Origin: JBDTRY01 sp039931435 | GTDB taxonomy: Bacteria > Acidobacteriota > Thermoanaerobaculia > Gp7-AA8 | Assembly: GCA_039931435.1 (NCBI GenBank) | Contig: JBDTRY010000053.1 | Location: 1 to 18,892 of the forward strand | Direction: 5' to 3' | DNA: 18,892 nucleotides | Shown: positions 7,190 through 16,316 of the stretch, in pieces | Layout of the letters: every line of letters starts with the position of its first letter | How positions within the stretch are numbered: position 1 is the stretch's first letter | Program-made: the position numbers and the translations under genes | The notes under the pieces: model-generated | What the model was told of the DNA's origin: nothing | The model's database searches: none | Seen by the model: only the letters and a program-made list of their open reading frames with translations

Positions 7190-7600
7190 ATGAACAGAAC
7201 AGAAGAGCCAGTTGACAGGAATGACGACGAAGAGAGGGACAGAAATCAGAACGGGATCGCGGACTCCATCGAGCCGCCTCAGCCTGATATCGCCGCCGGA
7301 TCGGAACAGCTCGCGGAGCGCCTTCGGGAGAACACGTCCACCGATCCGTCGCTTTCGGGTGGAGACATCGACGCCGAGTGGGAAATGGCAGAATCGGGTG
7401 GCGAAGAGACCGTGGCAGGAAGCACGCCCACTCCCGGCCAGAACGTGGTCGAAGAGCTCGGCAAGGCAATGGGGATCAACTACGCTGACGACGAAGTACT
7501 GAAAGTCGGTGAGAAGGAACGGGAGCGCGATCGACATCGCTGGGAGCTCGACCCCGCCTCTTCCGAGGACTATCAGGAGCGGGTAAAAGACGAGAAGTAG
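7190..7600 (+). CDS. DUF6335-like small acidic protein inside the nuo operon
   Basis: This is a very hydrophilic, acidic 136-residue protein without signal peptide or membrane helix, so probably cytoplasmic. Conserved-looking blocks are GGDIDAEWE, PTPGQNVVEELGKAMGINY and ERDRHRWELDPASSEDYQER. I recognise these as the pattern of the DUF6335 family, described mainly from cyanobacteria and some GC-rich phyla, with no known function. I chose the ATG at 7190, which follows GAGGTG by six bases. A GTG at 7181 in frame lies within that ribosome binding site and is unlikely. The gene sits between nuoK and nuoL, with a 76-base gap before it and a 136-base gap after it, each containing a hairpin. It is not a complex I subunit as far as known; co-transcription with nuo is inferred from position and strand. 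Confidence 0.75.
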   Translation: MNRTEEPVDRNDDEERDRNQNGIADSIEPPQPDIAAGSEQLAERLRENTSTDPSLSGGDIDAEWEMAESGGEETVAGSTPTPGQNVVEELGKAMGINYADDEVLKVGEKERERDRHRWELDPASSEDYQERVKDEK

Positions 7601-7660
7601 CAGGCGCGGCATCTTTCCGCGTCTGAAAATTCAAGACGTGGGGAGATCGACGATGAAGCT

Positions 7661-7725
7661 TGAAGGATGAAATCCAAGGGGTGAGCGGCAGCTCATTCCA
7701 ACGGGGCCATCCTTCATTCTTTTTC
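7661..7725 (+). terminator. Stem-loop with T-rich tail before nuoL, possible attenuator
   Basis: TGAAGGATG (7661-7669) pairs perfectly with CATCCTTCA (7708-7716). An inner hairpin, TGAGC (7682-7686) with GCTCA (7691-7695), lies in the loop. The tail is TTCTTTTTC (7717-7725). The shape resembles an intrinsic terminator, but the outer loop is long and the stem is only nine pairs, so partial termination or processing is more likely. It lies just 11 bases before the nuoL start, so it could also affect nuoL translation. A repeat origin is also possible. Confidence 0.4.
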
Positions 7726-7736
7726 AGCGCACTGCT

Positions 7737-9674
<1,938 letters not shown>

Positions 9675-9731
9675 GGTCGGGCTTCCATTGCGATCGCCCC
9701 TCCGCCGGTTCTGCGTTGACTTGAGGTACTG

Positions 9732-11258
9732 ATGGATCACTTGTTGAGCATCGTTTTATGGCTGCCGCTCGCAGGAGCGATCGTGCTGGCTTTTCTTCCG
9801 CGTTCTGCGGAGACGGCCATCAAGAGCGGCGGCCTGATTCTGGCCGTAGTGACCTTCATTGCCTCGTTGATGATCCTCCCCCAGTTCCGGGTGGGCGTGG
9901 CCGCCTTCCAGCTCGTTGAGCACTGTCAGTGGATCCCTTCCTGGGGCATCAGCTACTTCATCGGCGTCGACGGCATTTCCCTCTGGCTCGTTCTGCTCAC
10001 CACGCTCCTCGGTCCCGTGGTTCTGCTTTCTTCGTGGAACTCCATTCACAAGTATGTGAAGGAGTACGTGCTGGCCATGCTTCTGCTGGAATCGGCCATG
10101 GTCGGTTCGTTCATGGCCATGGACCTGCTTCTCTTTTACGTCTTCTTCGAGCTGATGCTCATTCCCATGTATCTGATCATCGGCGTCTGGGGTGGTCCGA
10201 ACCGCATTTACGCTGCCATTAAATTCTTCATCTTCACCGTCAGCGGTTCCCTGTTGATGCTCCTCGCTATCCTCTACCTCGTCTACCTGTACTACGTTCA
10301 GACGGGAGTGCTGACGTTCACCATCTCTGATCTCTACAACGTCCATCTGGCGATGAACGTGGAGGTCTGGCTCTTCTTTGCCTTCGCTCTGGCCTTCGCC
10401 ATCAAGGTGCCACTCTTCCCGCTTCACACCTGGCTTCCTGATGCCCACGTCGAAGCCCCGACCGGTGGATCCATCGCTCTTGCCGCGGTCATGCTCAAGG
10501 TGGGAACCTACGGTTTTCTTCGTTTTGTCCTGCCCCTGTTTCCGCACGCCAGCATGCACTGGTCGTGGCTTTTCGCGGCGCTCTCTCTGATCGGCATCAT
10601 TTACGGAGCGCTGGTGGCCTGGGTTCAGCCGGACATGAAGAAACTGGTGGCCTATTCGTCAGTCTCCCATCTCGGGTTCTGCATCCTGGGAATCTTCGCC
10701 ATGAACGCTGCCGGTGTACAGGGTTCACTGATGCAGATGATCAACCACGGTCTGTCTACCGGCGCCCTCTTCCTTCTGGTGGGAGTGATTTACGACCGCA
10801 GGCACACGCGGCTGCTTTCCGATTTCGGGGGCCTTTCCCGCTCCGTTCCCATCTACTCCACACTTCTGGTAATCGCCGTGCTTTCCTCGGTCGGCCTACC
10901 CGGTCTGAACGGGTTCATCGGGGAATTTCTCGTGCTCGTCGGCGCCTTCCGCTGGAATCCACTGTACGGCGTGATCGCTGCCATAGGCGTCATCCTCGCG
11001 GCCATCTACCTGCTCTGGCTCGTACAGAAAGTGATCTTCGGGCCCATCACTCATGAAGAAAACAGAACGATGAAGGACATCGCCTGGAACGAGCTGCTGG
11101 CTGTGATCCCTCTGATAATCATGATGGTATGGATCGGCGTTCGCCCCGAGCCCTTCCTCCAGCGCATGGAGCCTTCCGTTCAGCAGCTGCTTTCCACGGT
11201 CACGGATCGCGCTGGTGCACCGCCGCCCGTCTCTGACAGCCGGGGAGGTGTCCGTTGA
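9732..11258 (+). CDS. nuoM: NADH-quinone oxidoreductase subunit M (NuoM)
   Basis: This is a proton-pumping antiporter-like subunit of complex I (ND4 homologue). It has 508 residues with about 14 membrane helices. Key ionisable residues are visible: Glu140 in YVFFELMLIPMYL, Lys225 in AFAIKVPLFPLHTWLPDAHV and Lys256 in LKVGTYGF, with EAPTGGSIALAAVMLK between. The ATG follows TTGAGG with a five-base spacer. The stop overlaps the nuoN start as TTGA, which suggests coupled translation. Confidence 0.96.
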   Translation: MDHLLSIVLWLPLAGAIVLAFLPRSAETAIKSGGLILAVVTFIASLMILPQFRVGVAAFQLVEHCQWIPSWGISYFIGVDGISLWLVLLTTLLGPVVLLSSWNSIHKYVKEYVLAMLLLESAMVGSFMAMDLLLFYVFFELMLIPMYLIIGVWGGPNRIYAAIKFFIFTVSGSLLMLLAILYLVYLYYVQTGVLTFTISDLYNVHLAMNVEVWLFFAFALAFAIKVPLFPLHTWLPDAHVEAPTGGSIALAAVMLKVGTYGFLRFVLPLFPHASMHWSWLFAALSLIGIIYGALVAWVQPDMKKLVAYSSVSHLGFCILGIFAMNAAGVQGSLMQMINHGLSTGALFLLVGVIYDRRHTRLLSDFGGLSRSVPIYSTLLVIAVLSSVGLPGLNGFIGEFLVLVGAFRWNPLYGVIAAIGVILAAIYLLWLVQKVIFGPITHEENRTMKDIAWNELLAVIPLIIMMVWIGVRPEPFLQRMEPSVQQLLSTVTDRAGAPPPVSDSRGGVR

Positions 11259-12715
11259 CACTGACACCGCTGCTGGAACCGAACTGGCTGCAGTCGATCC
11301 TGCCGGAGATCATTCTCTCCTGCGCCGGAATGCTCCTCATTCTGCTGGACGCTTTCCTTCCCGGCGCGCGCCGTGCCTTCGCTCCTGTGGCCATAATGGC
11401 GATTCTCATCGCCGGTTGGTCGGAATCCTTCGTCGTTGCCGGAATGTACTTTGGCCGGACTTACCAGATCAGCCCGCTCACGGTTCTGTTCGATTTCATT
11501 TTTCTTACAGCGACGCTGCTGGCGGTGATGTACTCGTATGAATACCTTCAACGTCAGAATGTCGACGGCGGGGAGTTCTATGCGCTGATTCTCTGGGCTG
11601 CGGTGGGAATGATGATGATGGCCAAAGGAATGGACCTGCTCATCGTCGTCCTCGGGCTGGAACTGCTCTCGATCTGCATCTTCGTCCTGGTCGGATTCAA
11701 TGGCCGCGTGACGATATCGAACGAGGCCAGCCTCAAGTACTTCCTCATGGGAGCCTTCGCCACGGGCTTCATCCTCTATGGCACGGCCCTCTTCTATGGC
11801 GCCAGCGGCTCGACGCAGCTGGAACAGCTGGGCAACTTCTTCAGCAGGGCACAACCGTCCGATCCCACATTGACGATCGCTTTCGTGCTCCTCATCGCCG
11901 GGTTCGGATTCAAACTGGCCGTCGTTCCCTTTCACTCCTGGGCGCCTGACGTCTATCAGGGCGCCCCGACCCCCGTTGCCGCCTGGCTTTCCGTGGCCCC
12001 GAAAGCCGCCACCCTGGTGGCGCTGATCCGAATCCTCAATGCCATGCTTCCCATTTCCACGGCCGCACGATGGACGACCATCGTGGCCGTGCTGGCCGTG
12101 CTGTCCATGGTCCTCGGGAACTTCGTGGCCATCGCTCAGCGCGATCTGAAGCGCATGCTGGCCTACTCCGGTATCGCTCATGTCGGGTACATGATGATCG
12201 CTCTGATCACTCTCGGACCCGATTCCGTCGCCGCCGTTGCCGTGTACGCAATCACGTACGTTCTGATGAACGTGGGAGCGTTCGGAGTGGTGTCGTTACT
12301 GGACAAGAATCAGAACGACTCCCAGACCCTCGACGATATCGCCGGCCTGGGATTCCGCCGGCCCTTCCATGGGCTGGCGCTGGCAATTTTCATGTTTTCC
12401 CTCTCCGGGCTACCACCGACCGCCGGGTTCATCTCCAAGCTCTACATTTTCCGTGTGGCGCTCTCCAGCGGACACACCACCGTGGCCATCATCGCCATCC
12501 TCACCAGTATTGTCTCGGTCTACTACTATCTTCGCGTGGTGTACTTTCTCTATATGAAGGACTCCGAGGATGTGCCGGTGCAGACGATTGCTGGTCCGAT
12601 GGCTACCGGCGCTCTGGCAATCTCCATTATCGGGATCTTCGCCATCGGCATCTTTCCCACGCCGCTCTTCCAGGTGGCATTGCGGGCGGCGAACGGCCTG
12701 ATCGGGAATCATTGA
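11255..12715 (+). CDS. nuoN: NADH-quinone oxidoreductase subunit N (NuoN)
   Basis: This is the proton-pumping antiporter-like subunit of complex I nearest the NuoK/J end (ND2 homologue). It has 486 residues with about 14 membrane helices. Glu136 in LGLELLSICIFVLVGF, Lys220 in GFGFKLAVVPFHSWAPDVYQ and Lys250 in SVAPKAATLVA are the expected charged residues. Translation appears to start at TTG (11255), overlapping the nuoM TGA by four bases, with GGGGAGG about eight bases upstream. No ATG in frame gives the usual N-terminus. It is the last complex I gene here; rex follows after 82 bases. Confidence 0.95.
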   Translation: MTLTPLLEPNWLQSILPEIILSCAGMLLILLDAFLPGARRAFAPVAIMAILIAGWSESFVVAGMYFGRTYQISPLTVLFDFIFLTATLLAVMYSYEYLQRQNVDGGEFYALILWAAVGMMMMAKGMDLLIVVLGLELLSICIFVLVGFNGRVTISNEASLKYFLMGAFATGFILYGTALFYGASGSTQLEQLGNFFSRAQPSDPTLTIAFVLLIAGFGFKLAVVPFHSWAPDVYQGAPTPVAAWLSVAPKAATLVALIRILNAMLPISTAARWTTIVAVLAVLSMVLGNFVAIAQRDLKRMLAYSGIAHVGYMMIALITLGPDSVAAVAVYAITYVLMNVGAFGVVSLLDKNQNDSQTLDDIAGLGFRRPFHGLALAIFMFSLSGLPPTAGFISKLYIFRVALSSGHTTVAIIAILTSIVSVYYYLRVVYFLYMKDSEDVPVQTIAGPMATGALAISIIGIFAIGIFPTPLFQVALRAANGLIGNH

Positions 12716-12797
12716 ATCCATGAGAGAGGCAACGTCCGCTCCGCCCGCCGGCAGAACGTCGTCTACCTCCAGGCCCTGACGAGTCGAGCCGATTGCA

Positions 12798-13517
12798 ATG
12801 GGATCTTTCTCGAAACCACCGCCGCAACCGAAGGAAGCCATCTCCGAACTGACGACGGGCCGTCTGTCGATCTACCTGCGCTGTCTTAGCTATCTCGAGT
12901 CCCAGGGTGAGAAGACGGTTTCCTCGCACGAGCTGGCCAGTCGTTTCCACCTCAACTCGTCGCAGATCCGCAAAGACCTCGCCTACTTCGGTGAGCTGGG
13001 CATTCGAGGGGTGGGCTACGACATCCGCCACCTGAAAGAGCATCTGGTCCGGACACTGGGCATGGACCAGCAGCGCGTGGTCGTCATCGCCGGAGCCGGA
13101 AACCTCGGAGTGGCCCTGGCCAACTACCGCGGTTTCAACAGCGGCAGCTTTCAGATTGCGGCCCTGCTCGACTCCGACCCGAAGAAGTTCGGGAGGAAGA
13201 TCCCGAACGAAATTCTGATCGAGCCCTTCGAGCATCTGGAGGCAATCGTCCGGGACCGCAGGGTTGAGATCGGCATCATCGCCGTACCGGCCGAGAGTGC
13301 GCAGCACGTATTCGACCGGTTTGCCGACGCCGGGATCTGCGCCATTCTGAACTTTGCACCTGTTCAGGTTCGAACACGCGAGCGGGTAAAGCTGCGAAAC
13401 GTGGATTTGCGCATTCACCTCGAAACCCTCTCCTTCTTCCTGCAGAACGCCGCCGGCGGCGAGTGCGCCTCGACAACGGACGACCAGCCATTTATCGACC
13501 AGGGGCGGGGCAAATGA
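12798..13517 (+). CDS. rex: Redox-sensing transcriptional repressor Rex
   Basis: Rex senses the NADH/NAD+ ratio and represses respiratory and fermentative genes when NADH is low. The 239-residue protein (family usual about 210-230) has the N-terminal winged helix (about 14-80), with the family signatures ISELTTGRLSIYLRCL and SSQIRKDLAYFGELGIRGVG. A Rossmann domain has GAGNLG at 99-104 (VVVIAGAGNLGVALANY), and the C-terminal domain-swapping helix is near VDLRIHLETLSFFLQ (202-216). It lies on the same strand 82 bases after nuoN, with no terminator seen between. A matching operator sits at the start of the operon, so Rex probably controls nuo and itself. Its stop overlaps the next small ORF as ATGA. 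Confidence 0.95.
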   Translation: MGSFSKPPPQPKEAISELTTGRLSIYLRCLSYLESQGEKTVSSHELASRFHLNSSQIRKDLAYFGELGIRGVGYDIRHLKEHLVRTLGMDQQRVVVIAGAGNLGVALANYRGFNSGSFQIAALLDSDPKKFGRKIPNEILIEPFEHLEAIVRDRRVEIGIIAVPAESAQHVFDRFADAGICAILNFAPVQVRTRERVKLRNVDLRIHLETLSFFLQNAAGGECASTTDDQPFIDQGRGK

Positions 13518-13618
13518 CCGGAGAAAAGCGCGGGAGCGAAAGCCTCGCTCCGGTGTGGTGGTCCATCGCTGTCGTGCTCATCATCATCGCCGCCGCCCTC
13601 TGGATCCGGACCTGGTGA
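13514..13618 (+). CDS. 34-residue single-pass membrane peptide coupled to rex
   Basis: An ATG overlapping the rex stop (ATGA) opens a 34-codon frame starting MTGEKRGSESLAPVWWS. It contains one strong hydrophobic helix, IAVVLIIIAAALW (about 18-30), and ends IRTW. The upstream sequence GGGGCGGGG can serve as a ribosome binding site. The four-base overlap is the same arrangement used between nuoJ/nuoK and nuoM/nuoN here, which supports real translation. The short charged N-terminus, one helix and a tail of four residues fit a small inner-membrane peptide. I recognise no family. A role as a complex I accessory or membrane tether is pure speculation from position. Confidence 0.6.
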   Translation: MTGEKRGSESLAPVWWSIAVVLIIIAAALWIRTW

Positions 13619-13735
13619 GAAAATACGCGTGGCTTCCTGGCGGGTCTCGGGGCGCTGCCTGTCAAATGAGCCCGCTGAAGTGGCCGGACATTCCGATGTG
13701 CGGGGGTCTTTTTGAGCAACCGGGAGGGTGGAAGA

Positions 13736-13831
13736 GATCCTTCGCTCGACGCTCAGGATGACAAGTTGATCCTTCACTCGACGCTCGGGATGAGAAGTTG
13801 GTTCTTCGCTCGACGCCCTGAATAAAAGGTA
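13736..13831. repeat. Three tandem 32-bp repeats
   Basis: Copies lie at 13736-13767, 13768-13799 and 13800-13831. Each begins with GATCCTTCGCTCGACGC or a close variant and ends near CGGGATGACAAGTT or a decayed form of it. The first two differ at only a few positions; the third is more degenerate (GGTTCTTCGC start, CTGAATAAAAGG end). There are no unique spacers, so it is not a CRISPR array. The core, GATCC, then a TTCGCTCG-like stretch, then GGATGAC, is a common type of short dispersed repeat in bacterial genomes. Confidence 0.8.
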
Positions 13832-13839
13832 ACGATCGT

Positions 13840-13871
13840 GTCATCCCGAACGAGCAAAGCGAGGAGGGATC
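13840..13871. repeat. Inverted relative of the 32-bp repeat
   Basis: The stretch begins GTCATCCCGAACGAG and ends GAGGAGGGATC. It is the reverse-complement form of the tandem units just to the left and has the same 32-bp length. Together they could fold into a long imperfect hairpin at the 3' ends of the convergent rex and aminotransferase transcripts. A shorter member is at 18638-18663. Confidence 0.65.
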
Positions 13872-13970
13872 TTTCGCACGTGCAGGGACCGGATGAGATA
13901 TGCCCAATGGTTTGTGTCATCCCCGCGACGCCGCGACTTCTGCGAGCTCCCCGCTCTTCGATGCCAGTGG

Positions 13971-14834
13971 TTACGCAGTCTGGACCACGCGCACCGATTT
14001 CTCTTCGAGCTGGTCGTAGAGTTCCTGAAGTACCGAGGTGATCTCTCCTCGACGGCTGTTACCGATAATCCGCCCGTCGATTTCCGACACCGGCATCACG
14101 GCCAGCGTCGTACTGGTGACAAAGGCCTCGTCCAGGGTGAAGAGCTCATCCTCGCGAAGCGGACGTTCATCGACGCGGATCTTCGCTTCCAGAGCAAGCG
14201 AGATGACGTGATCCCGGACCGTTCCGGGAAGGATACTGGTATCCGCCGGATGGGTGATCAATCTTCCGTCCCGAACGGCGAAGAAGCTGGTGCTGGCACC
14301 CTCTTTCACTTCCTGGTCCTTCATGAGCAGAGCTTCTTCAGCGCCGGCCTGCTGGGCTTTGCGCTTGGCCAGTACATTCCCCAGCAGGTTCACCGACTTT
14401 ACATTGCAGTACTTCCAGCGGCTGTCCTCGGCCGTGATCGTGGAGATCCCCCGCTCTTTCTTCGCCGCGTCCGGAAACTCGTAACCCCGGGTATAAGCCA
14501 GTGCAACCGGTTCAATGTCGGCCGGACAGAAATGGACTCTCTCCGTGACTCCTCTGGTGACCTGCACATAAACGATTCCTGCCAGGAACTCCGTCCGCTG
14601 CAGCAGCTCGTCGCACATTTTGTAAAAGGAGGCTTCGGTCCACGGATTCGTAATCTCGATTTCAGCAAGCCCGTTCGTCATCCGCCGGAAGTGGTCCTGA
14701 GGCAGGACCAGGCGCCCGTTGAGAAACTTTATCACTTCATAGATTCCGTCACCGAACTGATACCCGCGATCTTCGACCCGGATGACCGGTTCGTCGGTTG
14801 TGGTGAATCTTCCGTTGAAATAGAGAACGTCCAT
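13971..14834 (-). CDS. dat: D-amino acid aminotransferase (PLP fold type IV)
   Basis: This enzyme transfers amino groups between D-amino acids and 2-oxoacids, for example D-alanine and 2-oxoglutarate, and so supplies D-glutamate or D-alanine for peptidoglycan. The product has 287 residues, the standard size. The PLP-binding lysine is Lys146 in CNVKSVNLLGNVLAK, and Glu178 in KEGASTSFF corresponds to the cofactor-interacting glutamate. Tyr32, Arg99 and His101 (RGVTERVHF) match the carboxylate trap that marks D-specific enzymes rather than branched-chain aminotransferases. EDRGYQFGDGIYEV at 21-34 is the other family signature. I chose the ATG at 14834 (MDVLYFNGRF), preceded by AGGGCGAGG. The open frame extends to 15062 only because it runs through the inverted-repeat element. 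It is a single gene, convergent with rex. Confidence 0.9.
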   Translation of the reverse strand: MDVLYFNGRFTTTDEPVIRVEDRGYQFGDGIYEVIKFLNGRLVLPQDHFRRMTNGLAEIEITNPWTEASFYKMCDELLQRTEFLAGIVYVQVTRGVTERVHFCPADIEPVALAYTRGYEFPDAAKKERGISTITAEDSRWKYCNVKSVNLLGNVLAKRKAQQAGAEEALLMKDQEVKEGASTSFFAVRDGRLITHPADTSILPGTVRDHVISLALEAKIRVDERPLREDELFTLDEAFVTSTTLAVMPVSEIDGRIIGNSRRGEITSVLQELYDQLEEKSVRVVQTA

Positions 14835-15134
14835 GTCGATGAACCTCGCCCTTGAAATTGATCTTATTGGCCCAAGCCCTCTTCTGATGACACCGTCGAC
14901 TCCCATGCGGCCAGCTCTGGAGAGAGGTTTCTCTAGTGTAAACGCACTAGTGGCGTGTATTGGATGAATTGGTACCAGATGACGCAGGAATCGGCGACGT
15001 GAGCTAGGCGCGCCGACGCAGGCATAGCGGCTCCTATGCTGAGGAGGCGCAACAACGCTCACGGCGTCGAGACCAAGTCAGGTGGTACCAATTTGTCCAA
15101 TACACGCCACCAGGCACGTTGAAAATCCTACACC
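14835..15134. other. Intergenic gap with a terminal-inverted-repeat element
   Basis: The gap separates the two minus-strand units. It must contain the dat promoter, which I cannot place with confidence. A short hairpin, CTAGTG (14933-14938) with CACTAG (14945-14950), directly abuts the element at 14951-15109. No gene is seen. Confidence 0.6.
14951..15109. mobile_element. 159-bp element with 27-bp terminal inverted repeats (MITE- or REPIN-like)
   Basis: The left end (14951-14977) starts TGGCGTGTATTGGA and ends ATTGGTACCA. The right end (15083-15109) is its inverse, matching at 25 of 27 positions. The roughly 105 internal bases carry further inverted pairs. One is GCATAG/CTATGC with a six-base loop. 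The other is CGTGAGC with GCTCACG. No protein-coding capacity fits the element, and no transposase is nearby. I found no clear target-site duplication. It could be a miniature inverted-repeat transposable element, a REP-doublet or a structured RNA; copy number in the genome would decide. Confidence 0.65.
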
Positions 15135-16316
15135 CTACACTCCCTTGACGATGACGAGCGTTCGGTCGTCTTCTCCTTCCCTGCCCCACTGCGCGATTCT
15201 TTTCATGATGATATTTGTCAGCTCGGAGGCCGACGCCTCGCGATTCGTCTTCACCAGTTTCTGCAGACGTTCCAGTCCGAATTCGGTTTCCTGAGCGTCG
15301 TGAGCCTCTACGATTCCATCCGTGTACAGACAGAGCACGTCACCCTTCTCCACCTGTACGTATCCCCGCCGGTACGTGGCGTCGGGGGTTGGCCCCAGAA
15401 CCATGCCCCCGGCCTGCAGAAGTTCGAAGCGATTGCCCTTGAGGAGGAACGGCGGGTTGTGGCCTGCGTTGGTGTAAATCAAAGTCCCACCCAGCTCCAG
15501 CTCGCCATAGAATAGGGAGACGAATTTCGTGGTCATCCTGCTGCGATGGATGATCGAGTTCAGTTTCTGCATCGTGCGTACAATTTTGAAATCGCGGTCC
15601 ACTCCCATTCGCAGCCCCATGTAGATGTCCCGCACAACCAGCGCCGCGGGAAGACCATGCCCAGTTCCATCAGCGATGGCCAGTCCCAGAATGGAGTCCG
15701 AGACCGGGATGTAGTCGTAGAAGTCGCCGCTGACGATTTCTGCCGGAATGGACTTCCCATAGATCTCGAAACCCTCGTAGACCGGCGTGCGCTGGGGCAG
15801 GATGGACTGCTGAATGCGCTGCGCCTCGGAGAGCACGGACTGATAGCGCTCGGCGCGCAGTCGCTGGTTGATGGAATAGCGAAGGAGATTGAGGGAAAAG
15901 AGCAGATCCTCGCGGCTCGACTCGGGTGCCACGTTGAAGCTGACGATGTAATCCTCGTTGTCCCCCACGGCAATGGCCGCGAAGCGCTGCACGCCCAGTT
16001 GCTCTTCCAGGACGGGATCTACTCCGGCATCTCCCACATTCATGACCACGATGCCATTTTCCAGGGTCATGGACATCGGCCTGTAGTCCCGCGGGACCTG
16101 AATGCCCAGCACTCCCTGCGAGGAGCCGAAGCGCTCCACAAGTTCGTACACTCCGCTGTCCCGGCATTCGTAGAGCCGGCCTCCGCTGATTCCCAGCTCC
16201 TTGAAATTCGTGGAGATGGTTCGGGCCAGATGAGAGACGGTCATGCGCTCATCGGGTAGTGTCTCGATGGATTCGATGGCGCGCTGGATCTTTGCCAGTA
16301 GCTGCTTGTAGTCCAT
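15135..16316 (-). CDS. SpoIIE/RsbU-type serine phosphatase with N-terminal sensor domain
   Basis: This is a predicted PPM-type protein serine phosphatase of the kind that dephosphorylates anti-sigma-factor antagonists in partner-switching pathways. The 393-residue protein is cytoplasmic by sequence. Residues 1-150 form a GAF-like sensor region, followed by a likely coiled coil (about 148-172, ending EAQRIQQSILPQ, the usual linker) and the catalytic domain. Metal-binding aspartates are visible: Asp198 in VSGDFYDY, Asp217 in ADGTGHGLPAAL (ADGTGHG replaces the more common DVSGHG), Asp333 in YTDGIVEA and Asp383/384 in EDDRTLVIV. Its ATG overlaps the stop of the upstream AlkP-type gene (TAATG), so the two are translationally coupled. 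No anti-sigma factor or STAS-domain gene is in the window, so its target is unknown. Confidence 0.9.
   Translation of the reverse strand: MDYKQLLAKIQRAIESIETLPDERMTVSHLARTISTNFKELGISGGRLYECRDSGVYELVERFGSSQGVLGIQVPRDYRPMSMTLENGIVVMNVGDAGVDPVLEEQLGVQRFAAIAVGDNEDYIVSFNVAPESSREDLLFSLNLLRYSINQRLRAERYQSVLSEAQRIQQSILPQRTPVYEGFEIYGKSIPAEIVSGDFYDYIPVSDSILGLAIADGTGHGLPAALVVRDIYMGLRMGVDRDFKIVRTMQKLNSIIHRSRMTTKFVSLFYGELELGGTLIYTNAGHNPPFLLKGNRFELLQAGGMVLGPTPDATYRRGYVQVEKGDVLCLYTDGIVEAHDAQETEFGLERLQKLVKTNREASASELTNIIMKRIAQWGREGEDDRTLVIVKGV

Larger units (their letters stand above)
13619..13970. other. Repeat-rich intergenic gap between convergent genes
   Basis: This gap separates the nuo-rex operon from the convergent aminotransferase gene. 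A weak hairpin around 13685-13702 followed by GTCTTTTTG (13706-13714) may act as the operon terminator, though the stem contains a mismatch. The rest holds three tandem 32-bp repeats and an inverted relative (listed separately). The only long frames here, such as 13662-13907 on the minus strand, are translated repeats. Confidence 0.6.

Noticed and set aside
12720..12779. 19-codon frame between nuoN and rex
   Set aside because: Its composition is Ser/Pro/Arg/Thr-rich, it has no hydrophobic segment or clear ribosome binding site, and there is nothing to distinguish it from chance.
13736..13871. CRISPR-like array
   Set aside because: The repeats are directly adjacent with no unique spacers, they degrade from copy to copy, and no cas gene is present.
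13662..13907. 81-codon minus-strand frame between rex and dat
   Set aside because: It is a translation of the tandem and inverted 32-bp repeats. Such frames are often annotated as hypothetical proteins but have no independent support.
14835..15062. N-terminal extension of the aminotransferase to 363 residues
   Set aside because: The extension runs through the terminal-inverted-repeat element. The ATG at 14834 gives the normal family start and length.
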